Assembly: GCF_900115065.1 (NCBI RefSeq)
Contig: NZ_FOVE01000004.1
Coordinates: 62,001-126,000 of the forward strand
Source: Formivibrio citricus
GTDB lineage: Bacteria > Pseudomonadota > Gammaproteobacteria > Burkholderiales > Chitinibacteraceae
Length of the DNA stretch: 64,000 nt
Direction: 5' to 3'
In this document: piece after piece, positions 56,702 through 64,000 of the stretch
How the letters are laid out: every line of letters starts with the position of its first letter
Position numbering within the stretch: position 1 is the first letter of the stretch
Made by a program: the position numbers and the translations under genes
The notes under the pieces: model-generated
What the model was told of the DNA's origin: nothing
The model's database searches: none
Seen by the model: only the letters and a program-made list of their open reading frames with translations

Positions 56702-56836
56702 CACCACAAAGAACACGAAGGACACAAAGGGAAAGCAATTCGACTCCAAAGCAAAATTGCTTGAAGACGGCGTTACCCCTCACGGTCAACGCTAAAACTT
56801 CCAGTTTTCTTGGTGATCTTTGTGTACTTCGTGGTG
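56702..56836. repeat. Dispersed inverted repeat, ACCACGAAG family (nuoF/nuoG gap)
   Basis: The left arm at 56702-56730 begins CACCACAAAGAACACGAAGG. The right arm at about 56809-56836 ends CTTCGTGGTG, its imperfect complement. A smaller hairpin (GCAATT with AATTGC) is nested in the roughly 80-base centre. Its arms match the dnaK/dnaJ element at 8168-8234. Confidence 0.75.
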
Positions 56837-56879
56837 AGACGGTTTTTTGATCTGAATATTGAGAAACGGATAGCCGATC

Positions 56880-59183
56880 ATGCTGGAAATTGAAATCGAC
56901 GGCAAAAAGACCACGGTGGCTCCAGGCAGCACGGTCATGGATGCGGCGCGCGCGCTGGGCGTCCATATCCCGCATTTCTGCTACCACAAGAAGCTCTCGA
57001 TTGCGGCGAGCTGCCGCATGTGCCTCGTGGAAGTCGAGAAAGCGCCCAAGCCGCTGCCGGCTTGCGCGACTCCGGTCACCGCCGGCATGGTCGTCAAGAC
57101 CCACTCCAATGCCGCCGTCACCGCCCAGAAGGGTGTGATGGAATTCCTGCTGATCAACCATCCGCTCGACTGCCCGATCTGCGACCAGGGCGGCGAATGC
57201 CATTTGCAGGACATCGCGGTCGGCTACGGCGCGGGCGAATCGCGCTACCGCGAAGAAAAGCGCATCGTACCGAACAAGGATCTCGGCCCACTGATCACGA
57301 CCGAAATGACGCGCTGCATCCACTGCAGCCGCTGCGTGCGCTTTACCGAGGAAGTCGCCGGTTATCAGGAACTGGGCTTGGCGCATCGCGGCGAGCATTC
57401 CGAAGTCATGCCCTTCCTTGGCAAAACGGTGAACTCGGAAATTTCCGGCAACGTGATCGACCTCTGCCCGGTCGGTGCACTCACCAGCAAGCCGTTCCGC
57501 TACACCGTCCGTGCTTGGGAATTGTCGCGCCGCAAGTCAATCGCCCCGCATGATGGCTTGGGCTCCAACCTGATCGTGCAGGTCAAGAACCACAAGGTCA
57601 TGCGCGTATTGCCGCTGGAGAACGAAGCCATCAACGAATGCTGGCTCTCCGACCGAGACCGTTTCTCCTACGAAGCGCTGAACTCGGCCAGCCGTGCTAC
57701 CAAGCCGCAGGTCAAGAAAGACGGCCAGTGGATCGAAACCGACTGGCAAAGCGCGTTAGAACTCGTTGCCGGCAAGCTGAAAGACACCGTTGCCGCGCAT
57801 GGCCGCGACAGCGTGGCTGCGCTTGCCACGCCGAACAGCACCGTCGAAGAGTTGTTCATGCTGCGCAAGCTCATGGCGGGTTTGGGCGTGGAACAGGTGG
57901 AAACCCGACTGCGCGCGGCTGATTTCCGCCTGCACACCGCCGGCGCCACCTGGCTCGGCCAATCCATCGCCGAACTCGCGCAAAGCGATGCCGTGCTCGT
58001 GATCGGCTCGAACATCCGCAAGGAACAACCACTGCTGGCGCAACGCCTGCGCCAGTCGGCCAAGCGCGGCATGAAGCTCTCCGTGCTCAATCCGGCCCGC
58101 TACGACCTGCTGGCTCCGCTCGCAGGCGAACTCATCGTGCGTCCGGATCAAATGGTCGAGGCATTGCTTACTGTACTCAAGGCAGCCTGCGAAGCCGCAG
58201 GGAAAACCGCTCCAGCGCATATCGATCTTTCCAGCATCGAAGTCTGCGACGCTTCCCGCTCGATTGCCGCCACACTCACCGCCCATAGCGCCATCCTGCT
58301 CGGCAATCTCGCCGCACACCATCCGCGTTATGCCGAACTCCACGCCGCCGCCGCAGCACTGGCCGAGTTGAGCGGCGCCAAGCTCGGCGTGATGAGCGAG
58401 GCCGCCAACACGGTCGGCGCGCAACTGATCGGCGCGGAAACTAGCGGCAATCTCTTCGCCAGCCCGAAAAAGGCATTGATCCTGCTCAACGCCGAAGTGC
58501 AATTCGATTGCCACAACGCGACCGAGGCTCTGGCTGCCGTGCGCGCTGCCGATTTCGTCGTCGCGCTCAATCCGTTCGCGGATGGCGTGAAGGATTACGC
58601 GGACGTGATCCTGCCCGTTGCGCCGTTTACCGAAACCTCCGGCACCTTCGTCAACATGGAAGGCCGCGCGCAGAGCTTCAACGGCGTGGTACGCCCCTTG
58701 GGCGAAACCCGCCCGGCGTGGAAGGTGCTGCGCGTGCTCGGCAACGTGCTGGGCTTCAATGGCTTTGACTACGAAAGCTCCGAAGCCATTCGCGACGAAG
58801 CTTTGGCCGGCGACATCGCGCCGCGCCTGTCCAACGCACTGAAAGCCCCTGTCGCCGTGAAAGCGCAAGCGGCTTCGGGCCTCGTGCGCCTGGGCGAAGT
58901 GCCGCTCTACCAGCTCGACGCACTGACCCGCCGCGCACCGGCGCTGCAGGCGACTGCCGACGCTGCCGAGCCGGCGCTGCGAGCCAATGCCGCAACCCTG
59001 GCAGGATTGAGCCTCAAGGCAGGCGATTCGGCCTGCGCCGCGCAAGCCGGTGGCAAGGCGCTGTTGTGCGTACGGGAAGACACAACGCTGCCCGACGGCG
59101 TGATTCATATTGCCGGCAGCCACCCATTGACCACCGGACTGGGCGGCCTGTTCGCGCCCGTCACCGTAGAGAGGGCCGGATGA
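56880..59183 (+). CDS. nuoG: NADH-quinone oxidoreductase subunit G
   Basis: The large iron-sulfur subunit, 767 residues. The N-terminal ferredoxin-like domain has [2Fe-2S] cysteines in [20 protein letters not shown] and PLPACATPV. The N5-type site is [19 protein letters not shown] [4Fe-4S] site follows in [17 protein letters not shown] and [11 protein letters not shown]. The molybdopterin-like domain (about 220-690) is divergent, as in other NuoG proteins, and presumably binds no cofactor. The start at 56880 follows the intergenic repeat. The stop overlaps nuoH (ATGA). Confidence 0.97.
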   Translation: MLEIEIDGKKTTVAPGSTVMDAARALGVHIPHFCYHKKLSIAASCRMCLVEVEKAPKPLPACATPVTAGMVVKTHSNAAVTAQKGVMEFLLINHPLDCPICDQGGECHLQDIAVGYGAGESRYREEKRIVPNKDLGPLITTEMTRCIHCSRCVRFTEEVAGYQELGLAHRGEHSEVMPFLGKTVNSEISGNVIDLCPVGALTSKPFRYTVRAWELSRRKSIAPHDGLGSNLIVQVKNHKVMRVLPLENEAINECWLSDRDRFSYEALNSASRATKPQVKKDGQWIETDWQSALELVAGKLKDTVAAHGRDSVAALATPNSTVEELFMLRKLMAGLGVEQVETRLRAADFRLHTAGATWLGQSIAELAQSDAVLVIGSNIRKEQPLLAQRLRQSAKRGMKLSVLNPARYDLLAPLAGELIVRPDQMVEALLTVLKAACEAAGKTAPAHIDLSSIEVCDASRSIAATLTAHSAILLGNLAAHHPRYAELHAAAAALAELSGAKLGVMSEAANTVGAQLIGAETSGNLFASPKKALILLNAEVQFDCHNATEALAAVRAADFVVALNPFADGVKDYADVILPVAPFTETSGTFVNMEGRAQSFNGVVRPLGETRPAWKVLRVLGNVLGFNGFDYESSEAIRDEALAGDIAPRLSNALKAPVAVKAQAASGLVRLGEVPLYQLDALTRRAPALQATADAAEPALRANAATLAGLSLKAGDSACAAQAGGKALLCVREDTTLPDGVIHIAGSHPLTTGLGGLFAPVTVERAG

Positions 59184-60259
59184 TGGAACTGCAACAACTC
59201 CTGCAACTGCCCCTGCAGCTCATGACGCAGTATCTGGGCACCGATCTCGCCTTCGTTGGCTGGTCGCTGCTCAAGATCGTCTGCGTTATCGGCCCGCTGA
59301 TGGGGGGCGTCGCCTACCTGACGCTGGCCGAGCGCAAGATCATCGGCATGATGCAGATCCGTATCGGCCCGAACCGCGTCGGCCCGTTCGGCCTGCTGCA
59401 ACCGGTCGTCGACGGCGTCAAGCTGGTTCTCAAGGAAATCATTACCCCGTCCGCTGCCAACACCGGCCTCTTCTATCTCGGCCCGGCGATGGTGATGATC
59501 CCGGCGATGGCGGCCTGGGCCGTGGTGCCGTTCTATCCCGGCTTCGTTGTCGCCGACATCAACGTCGGCCTGCTCTACATCATGGCCATCACGTCGATGG
59601 GCATTTACGGCGTGATCATCTCCGGCTGGGCATCCAACTCGAAGTACGCCTTCCTCGGCGCAATGCGCGCCGCTGCACAGGTCATCTCCTACGAACTGGC
59701 GATGGGCTTCGCGCTGATCGGCGTAATGATGGTTTCGGGCAGCCTGAACCTGACCGAAATCGTTGAGCAACAGGGACGTGGCATTGCCGGCGGCTCGATC
59801 CTGTCGTGGAACCTGATCCCGCTCGCTCCGCTCTTCGTGGTGTATTTCGTTTCCGGGCTTGCCGAAACCAATCGCTGCCCGTTTGATGTCGTCGAAGGCG
59901 AATCTGAAATCGTGGCCGGCCACATGATCGAATACTCGGGCATGACCTTCGCCCAGTTCTTCCTGGCCGAATACGCAAACATGATCCTGATCTCGGCCAT
60001 GGCCTCCGTGCTGTTCCTCGGCGGCTGGCTCTCGCCGTTCCCGGCCAGCATCCCGGTACTCGGTGCGCCGTGTTTCCTCTGGTGGGTTGCGAAGGTTGCG
60101 TTCCTGCTGTTCTGCTTCCTGTGGTTCCGCGCCACCTTCCCGCGCTACCGCTACGACCAGTTGATGCGGCTGGGCTGGAAAGTGTTCATCCCGGTCACGC
60201 TGGTCTGGATCGTGCTAATCGGTGCCTGGATGCAAACCCCGTTCTCCATCTGGAAATAA
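59180..60259 (+). CDS. nuoH: NADH-quinone oxidoreductase subunit H
   Basis: The membrane subunit that forms part of the quinone chamber and connects the peripheral arm to the pump. The 359-residue protein has about eight transmembrane helices. Conserved loops are [32 protein letters not shown], and the acidic [20 protein letters not shown], which lines the quinone path. Two ATGs (59180 and 59183) are possible. Confidence 0.98.
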   Translation: MMELQQLLQLPLQLMTQYLGTDLAFVGWSLLKIVCVIGPLMGGVAYLTLAERKIIGMMQIRIGPNRVGPFGLLQPVVDGVKLVLKEIITPSAANTGLFYLGPAMVMIPAMAAWAVVPFYPGFVVADINVGLLYIMAITSMGIYGVIISGWASNSKYAFLGAMRAAAQVISYELAMGFALIGVMMVSGSLNLTEIVEQQGRGIAGGSILSWNLIPLAPLFVVYFVSGLAETNRCPFDVVEGESEIVAGHMIEYSGMTFAQFFLAEYANMILISAMASVLFLGGWLSPFPASIPVLGAPCFLWWVAKVAFLLFCFLWFRATFPRYRYDQLMRLGWKVFIPVTLVWIVLIGAWMQTPFSIWK

Positions 60260-60271
60260 GGATAGGCTGAC

Positions 60272-60760
60272 ATGGAGAAAATTTTGCGACTCATCAAGAC
60301 CTTCCTGCTGTGGGAACTGCTGCAGGGGCTGGCTGTGACCTTGCGCCACCTGTTCGCCCCCGCAATCACGGTGCAGTACCCGGAAGAAAAAACCCCGCTC
60401 TCGCCGCGTTTTCGCGGCCTGCATGCGCAGATGCGCTACGACGACGGCGAAGAGCGCTGCATTGCCTGCAAGCTGTGCGAGGCCGTCTGCCCGGCCATGG
60501 CCATCACGATCGAATCCGCCGAGCGCGAAGACGGCTCGCGCCGCACCACGCGCTACGACATCGATCTCAACAAGTGCATCTATTGCGGTTTCTGCGAAGA
60601 AGCCTGCCCGGTCGATGCCATCGTGCAGACGCCGATCTTCGAATACCACGGCGAAAAACAGAGCGACCTGTACTACACCAAGCCGATGCTGCTGGCGATC
60701 GGCGACCGTTACCGCGATGACATCCTCCGCTGCAAGGCGGCCGATGCCAAATACCGCTGA
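60272..60760 (+). CDS. nuoI: NADH-quinone oxidoreductase subunit I
   Basis: The 8Fe-ferredoxin subunit of 162 residues, with clusters N6a and N6b. The two motifs are [16 protein letters not shown] and [17 protein letters not shown]. The N-terminal amphipathic helix ([19 protein letters not shown]) rests on the membrane. The ribosome site is AAGGATAGG. Confidence 0.98.
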   Translation: MEKILRLIKTFLLWELLQGLAVTLRHLFAPAITVQYPEEKTPLSPRFRGLHAQMRYDDGEERCIACKLCEAVCPAMAITIESAEREDGSRRTTRYDIDLNKCIYCGFCEEACPVDAIVQTPIFEYHGEKQSDLYYTKPMLLAIGDRYRDDILRCKAADAKYR

Positions 60761-60769
60761 GGTTCCAAC

Positions 60770-61405
60770 ATGACTCTTGCCCTGTTCTACCTCTTTGCCG
60801 CCATCCTCGTCCTTGCCGCGCTGCGCGTGGTGACGGCCCGGAACCCGGTGCACGCAGCGCTGTCGCTGGTGCTGTGCTTCTTCACCGCCGCGATGCTGTG
60901 GATGCTCATCAAGGCCGAATTCCTCGCTATTTCGCTGGTGCTGATCTACGTCGGCGCGGTCATGGTGCTGTTCCTGTTCGTGGTCATGATGCTCGATATC
61001 AACTTCGAATCGCTGCGCAAGGGTTTCTGGCGTTTCTTCCCGGTTGCCGGCACGGTCGCCGCCATCATGCTCGGCGAAATGCTGCTGGTGCTCACCAGCC
61101 GTTACGCCAACCTCTCGGCTGCCCGCCTGCCGGAGCCTGCCGCCGGGTTCAACAGCGCCAAGGCGCTGGGCAAGCTGCTCTACACCGAGTATTTCCTGCC
61201 GTTCCAGCTCGCAGCCGTCTTGCTGCTGGTCGGCATGATCGCCGCAATTGCCCTCACGCACCGCCAGCGCAAGAACACCAAGTTCCAGGATCCGGCCGAC
61301 CAGGTCGCGGTCAAGGCCGCCGACCGCGTGGTCGTGCTCAAGATGGAAGCCGAAAAGCCGGCCCACGCCGAAACGGATACCACCCACACCGGGGAGAAAG
61401 CCTGA
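60770..61405 (+). CDS. nuoJ: NADH-quinone oxidoreductase subunit J
   Basis: A membrane subunit of 211 residues with five helices (to about residue 165), followed by a charged tail (to 211) longer than in E. coli. Features include [20 protein letters not shown], the pi-bulge helix of NuoJ. The stop codon overlaps the nuoK start by one base. Confidence 0.95.
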   Translation: MTLALFYLFAAILVLAALRVVTARNPVHAALSLVLCFFTAAMLWMLIKAEFLAISLVLIYVGAVMVLFLFVVMMLDINFESLRKGFWRFFPVAGTVAAIMLGEMLLVLTSRYANLSAARLPEPAAGFNSAKALGKLLYTEYFLPFQLAAVLLLVGMIAAIALTHRQRKNTKFQDPADQVAVKAADRVVVLKMEAEKPAHAETDTTHTGEKA

Positions 61406-61710
61406 TGCTCTCGCTCACCCACTACCTTGGCCTCGGCGCCGTGCTGTTTTCGATCAGCGTGTTCGGCATCTTCATGAACCGCAAGAACCTGATCGTGATG
61501 CTGATGGCCATCGAACTGATGCTGCTCGCCGTGAACATGAACTTCGTCGCGTTTTCGCAGTTCATGGGCGATCTGCACGGCCAGATTTTCGTGTTCTTCA
61601 TCCTGACCGTGGCCGCCGCCGAATCCGCAATCGGCTTGGCGATCCTCGTGGTGCTGTTCCGCAACCTGCGTTCGGTAGAAGTGGAACAACTCGACAGTCT
61701 GAAGGGATAA
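61405..61710 (+). CDS. nuoK: NADH-quinone oxidoreductase subunit K
   Basis: A 101-residue, three-helix membrane subunit of the proton-pumping arm. Typical stretches: [20 protein letters not shown] with the membrane glutamate, and [20 protein letters not shown] with the second glutamate. Both buried acids needed for proton transfer are present. Confidence 0.97.
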   Translation: MLSLTHYLGLGAVLFSISVFGIFMNRKNLIVMLMAIELMLLAVNMNFVAFSQFMGDLHGQIFVFFILTVAAAESAIGLAILVVLFRNLRSVEVEQLDSLKG

Positions 61711-61714
61711 ACCG

Positions 61715-63757
61715 ATGACCATGCAGACAATTTACCTCCTTATTCCACTCGCTCCGCTGCTTGGCGCGCTCATCGCCGGCCTGTTCGGCTGGGCGATCAG
61801 CCGCCGCGCAGCCCATGTCGTCACCATTGCCGGGGTTGGCATCTCCTTCCTGCTCTCGGCCTACGTGCTTAAAACACTGCTCTCCGGCGGCGACAGCTTC
61901 AACGGCAGCGTCTACACCTGGCTGACCGTGGCCGGGCTGGAATTCAACGTCGGCTTCCTTGTCGACCGCCTGAGCGCGATGATGATGTGCGTGGTGACTT
62001 TCGTGTCGTTGATGGTCCACGTCTACACCATCGGCTACATGCATGAAGATCCAGGCTACGCGCGCTTCTTCAGCTACATCTCGCTCTTCACCTTCTCGAT
62101 GCTGATGCTGGTGATGAGCAACAACTTCGTGCAGCTCTTCTTCGGCTGGGAAGCGGTCGGTCTGGTGTCGTACCTCCTGATCGGTTTCTGGTTCAAGCGC
62201 CCGACGGCGATCTTCGCCAACATGAAGGCCTTCCTGATCAACCGCGTGGGCGATTTCGGCTTTCTGCTCGGTATTGGCCTGGTGCTGGCCCACTTCGGCT
62301 CGCTCGATTACGCCGAAGTGTTCAAGGCGGCCCCCTCCGTACAAGAGGCTACGATCACGTTATTCCCCGGACATGCCTGGTCCCTGATGACCGTGACCTG
62401 CGTACTGCTCTTCATCGGCGCGATGGGCAAGTCGGCGCAGTTCCCGCTGCACGTCTGGCTGCCCGATTCGATGGAAGGCCCGACCCCGATCTCCGCGCTG
62501 ATCCACGCCGCGACCATGGTCACGGCCGGCATCTTCATGGTGGCGCGCATGTCGCCGCTGTTCGAGCTTTCCGACGCCGCGCTGAACTTCATCCTGGTCA
62601 TCGGCTCGATCACGGCGCTGTTCATGGGCCTTCTGGGCATCATCCAGAACGACATCAAGCGCGTGGTGGCATATTCCACGCTGTCGCAGCTCGGCTACAT
62701 GACCGTCGCGCTCGGTGCTTCCGCCTACCAGGCCGGGGTATTCCACCTGATGACGCACGCTTTCTTCAAGGCGCTGCTGTTCCTCGCCGCCGGCTCGGTC
62801 ATCATGGGCCTGCACCACGACCAGGACATCCGCAACATGGGTGGCTTGCGAAAATACATGCCGATCACCTGGATCACGTCCCTGATCGGCTCGCTGGCGC
62901 TGATCGGCACACCGTTCCTCTCCGGCTTCTATTCCAAGGATTCGATCATCGAGGCGGTGCATTTCAGCAAGCTGCCCGCCGCCGGATTTGCCTACTTCGC
63001 CGTCATGGCCGGCGTATTCGTGACTGCGTTCTACTCGTTCCGCATGTACTTCCTCGTCTTCCACGGCAAGGAGCGTTTCGGCAAGGCCAGCCACCATGGC
63101 GACCATACCGACGAGGAAGAAGCCACCGACCATCATCACGGCTTGACGCCAGGTCAGAAGCCGCACGAATCGCCGTGGGTCATCACCCTGCCCTTGGTAC
63201 TGCTCGCCATTCCGTCCGTAATCATTGGCGCCGTAGAAATCGAACCCATGTTGTTTGGCGACTTTTTCAGTGATGCCATTTTGATTTCCGGCAACCACGA
63301 AGCCATGGCCAAGCTGGGCGAAGTGTTCCGCCTGCATGGTGGCGTAACCGGCATGGGCACCCACGCTTTCATCACCCTGCCCTTCTGGCTTGCTCTAGCC
63401 GGAGTGGCCTTGGCCTGGTTCTTCTACCTGAAGCGACCGGATATTCCGTCCGCGATCCGCAAGGCTGCCGGCCCGCTCTACTCGCTGATGGAAAACAAGT
63501 ACTACATGGATCATCTCTACATCAATGGCTTTGCCGCTGCGGGTCGTGGTATTGGCGTGATCTTCTGGAAGCTCGGCGACACGATCCTGATCGACGGCCT
63601 GTTGGTCAACGGCTCGGCCAAGGTTGTGGAATTTGGCGCGGGCCTCGTGCGCCGCATCCAGACCGGCTACCTCTACCACTACGCTTTCGCGATGATCGTC
63701 GGCGCGATCATCCTGCTTTCTTGGTGGCTGGGCGGCATTTTGCCGGCCCTGCGCTGA
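61715..63757 (+). CDS. nuoL: NADH-quinone oxidoreductase subunit L
   Basis: The largest antiporter-like subunit, 680 residues, with about 16 transmembrane helices and the long lateral C-terminal helix. Conserved parts: FFGWEAVGLVSYLLIGFW with the proton-path glutamate, FIGAMGKSAQFPLHVWLPDS with the lysine, and AYSTLSQLGYMTVALG. A histidine-rich loop (HHGDHTDEEEATDHHHG, about 465-481) lies between late helices and is worth noting as a possible metal-binding spot. Confidence 0.98.
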   Translation: MTMQTIYLLIPLAPLLGALIAGLFGWAISRRAAHVVTIAGVGISFLLSAYVLKTLLSGGDSFNGSVYTWLTVAGLEFNVGFLVDRLSAMMMCVVTFVSLMVHVYTIGYMHEDPGYARFFSYISLFTFSMLMLVMSNNFVQLFFGWEAVGLVSYLLIGFWFKRPTAIFANMKAFLINRVGDFGFLLGIGLVLAHFGSLDYAEVFKAAPSVQEATITLFPGHAWSLMTVTCVLLFIGAMGKSAQFPLHVWLPDSMEGPTPISALIHAATMVTAGIFMVARMSPLFELSDAALNFILVIGSITALFMGLLGIIQNDIKRVVAYSTLSQLGYMTVALGASAYQAGVFHLMTHAFFKALLFLAAGSVIMGLHHDQDIRNMGGLRKYMPITWITSLIGSLALIGTPFLSGFYSKDSIIEAVHFSKLPAAGFAYFAVMAGVFVTAFYSFRMYFLVFHGKERFGKASHHGDHTDEEEATDHHHGLTPGQKPHESPWVITLPLVLLAIPSVIIGAVEIEPMLFGDFFSDAILISGNHEAMAKLGEVFRLHGGVTGMGTHAFITLPFWLALAGVALAWFFYLKRPDIPSAIRKAAGPLYSLMENKYYMDHLYINGFAAAGRGIGVIFWKLGDTILIDGLLVNGSAKVVEFGAGLVRRIQTGYLYHYAFAMIVGAIILLSWWLGGILPALR

Positions 63758-63780
63758 TGAACTGAACGGAACAGAACAAC

Positions 63781-64000
63781 ATGACAGGACATCTTCTCAG
63801 CCTTGCCATCTGGCTACCCGTCGTTGCGGGTATGCTGGTACTCGCCACCGGCAACGACCGCCACGCCAACGTCGCGCGCTGGCTGGCGCTTGCAGGCGCA
63901 CTGGCGAGCTTCCTCGTAACGCTGCCGCTTTATACCGGCTTCCAGTCTCTGCACGGCGGTCCGCAGTTCGAGGAAATGCGCCCGTGGATTGCCAGCCTCA
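63781..64000 (+). CDS. nuoM: NADH-quinone oxidoreductase subunit M, N-terminal part (cut by window edge)
   Basis: The first 73 residues of an antiporter-like membrane subunit that follows nuoL by 23 bases. The start MTGHLLSLAIWLPVVAGMLV, a first transmembrane helix, and ARWLALAGALASFLVTLPLY match NuoM. The rest of the gene, and presumably nuoN, lie beyond the window. Confidence 0.88.
   Translation, partial: MTGHLLSLAIWLPVVAGMLVLATGNDRHANVARWLALAGALASFLVTLPLYTGFQSLHGGPQFEEMRPWIASL

Overview
The window reads as ordinary chromosomal DNA of a GC-rich Gram-negative betaproteobacterium, most likely of the Rhodocyclales. This is an inference from four things: the gene blocks aroQ-accB-accC-prmA-DUF3426, tpiA-secG-tRNA-Leu-nuoA-N and grpE-dnaK-dnaJ; sigma-32 promoters in place of an hrcA gene; two general porins; and a hopanoid-type squalene synthase. 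No prophage, CRISPR array, plasmid module or intact insertion sequence is visible. About 48 protein genes and one tRNA are called, two of the genes cut by the window edges.

Layout. 1-6.1 kb: a DEDDh exonuclease fused to a GIY-YIG nuclease, an RlmK-like rRNA methyltransferase, a large PAS/GAF/GGDEF/EAL c-di-GMP protein and coaD. 6.3-6.5 kb: a 266 bp MITE-like element with perfect 30 bp inverted ends and a TA duplication. 7-11 kb: the heat-shock operon grpE-dnaK-dnaJ with two good sigma-32 promoters. 11-15 kb: a GST, msrB, a cation efflux pump, DUF1841 and queA. 15-19.4 kb: aroQ, biotin carboxyl carrier protein and biotin carboxylase, prmA and a zinc-ribbon membrane protein. 19.4-20.2 kb: a repeat-rich patch around one small membrane-protein gene. 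20.2-26 kb (minus strand): aspA, an aspartate-type aminotransferase and a two-component system whose sensor carries a periplasmic solute-binding domain. 26-30 kb: gabT-gabD with a divergent PuuR-like regulator. 30-41 kb: hpnC, gap, hexR, pgi and the pyruvate dehydrogenase operon aceE-aceF-lpd. 41-44 kb: tandem porins. 44-49 kb: argF, argG, ppnP, an AT-rich TPR/O-GlcNAc-transferase-like gene and yajQ. 49-52 kb: a periplasmic beta-propeller protein, tpiA, secG and tRNA-Leu(GAG). 52-64 kb: the respiratory complex I operon nuoA to nuoM (cut).

The most unusual signal lies between the genes. Several families of long imperfect inverted repeats with purine-rich and pyrimidine-rich arms sit in the gaps of essential operons: grpE/dnaK, dnaK/dnaJ, accB/accC, aceE/aceF, aceF/lpd, nuoF/nuoG, and also argF/argG and the flanks of aspA and gabD. 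Two copies of one family share an identical 29 bp arm about 29 kb apart. Their placement inside operons suggests that they act on or survive in polycistronic mRNA; this is a hypothesis. Other points of interest are the aspA-aminotransferase-sensor-regulator operon, the abrupt change in base composition inside the glycosyltransferase gene, and the repeat-bounded small membrane gene.
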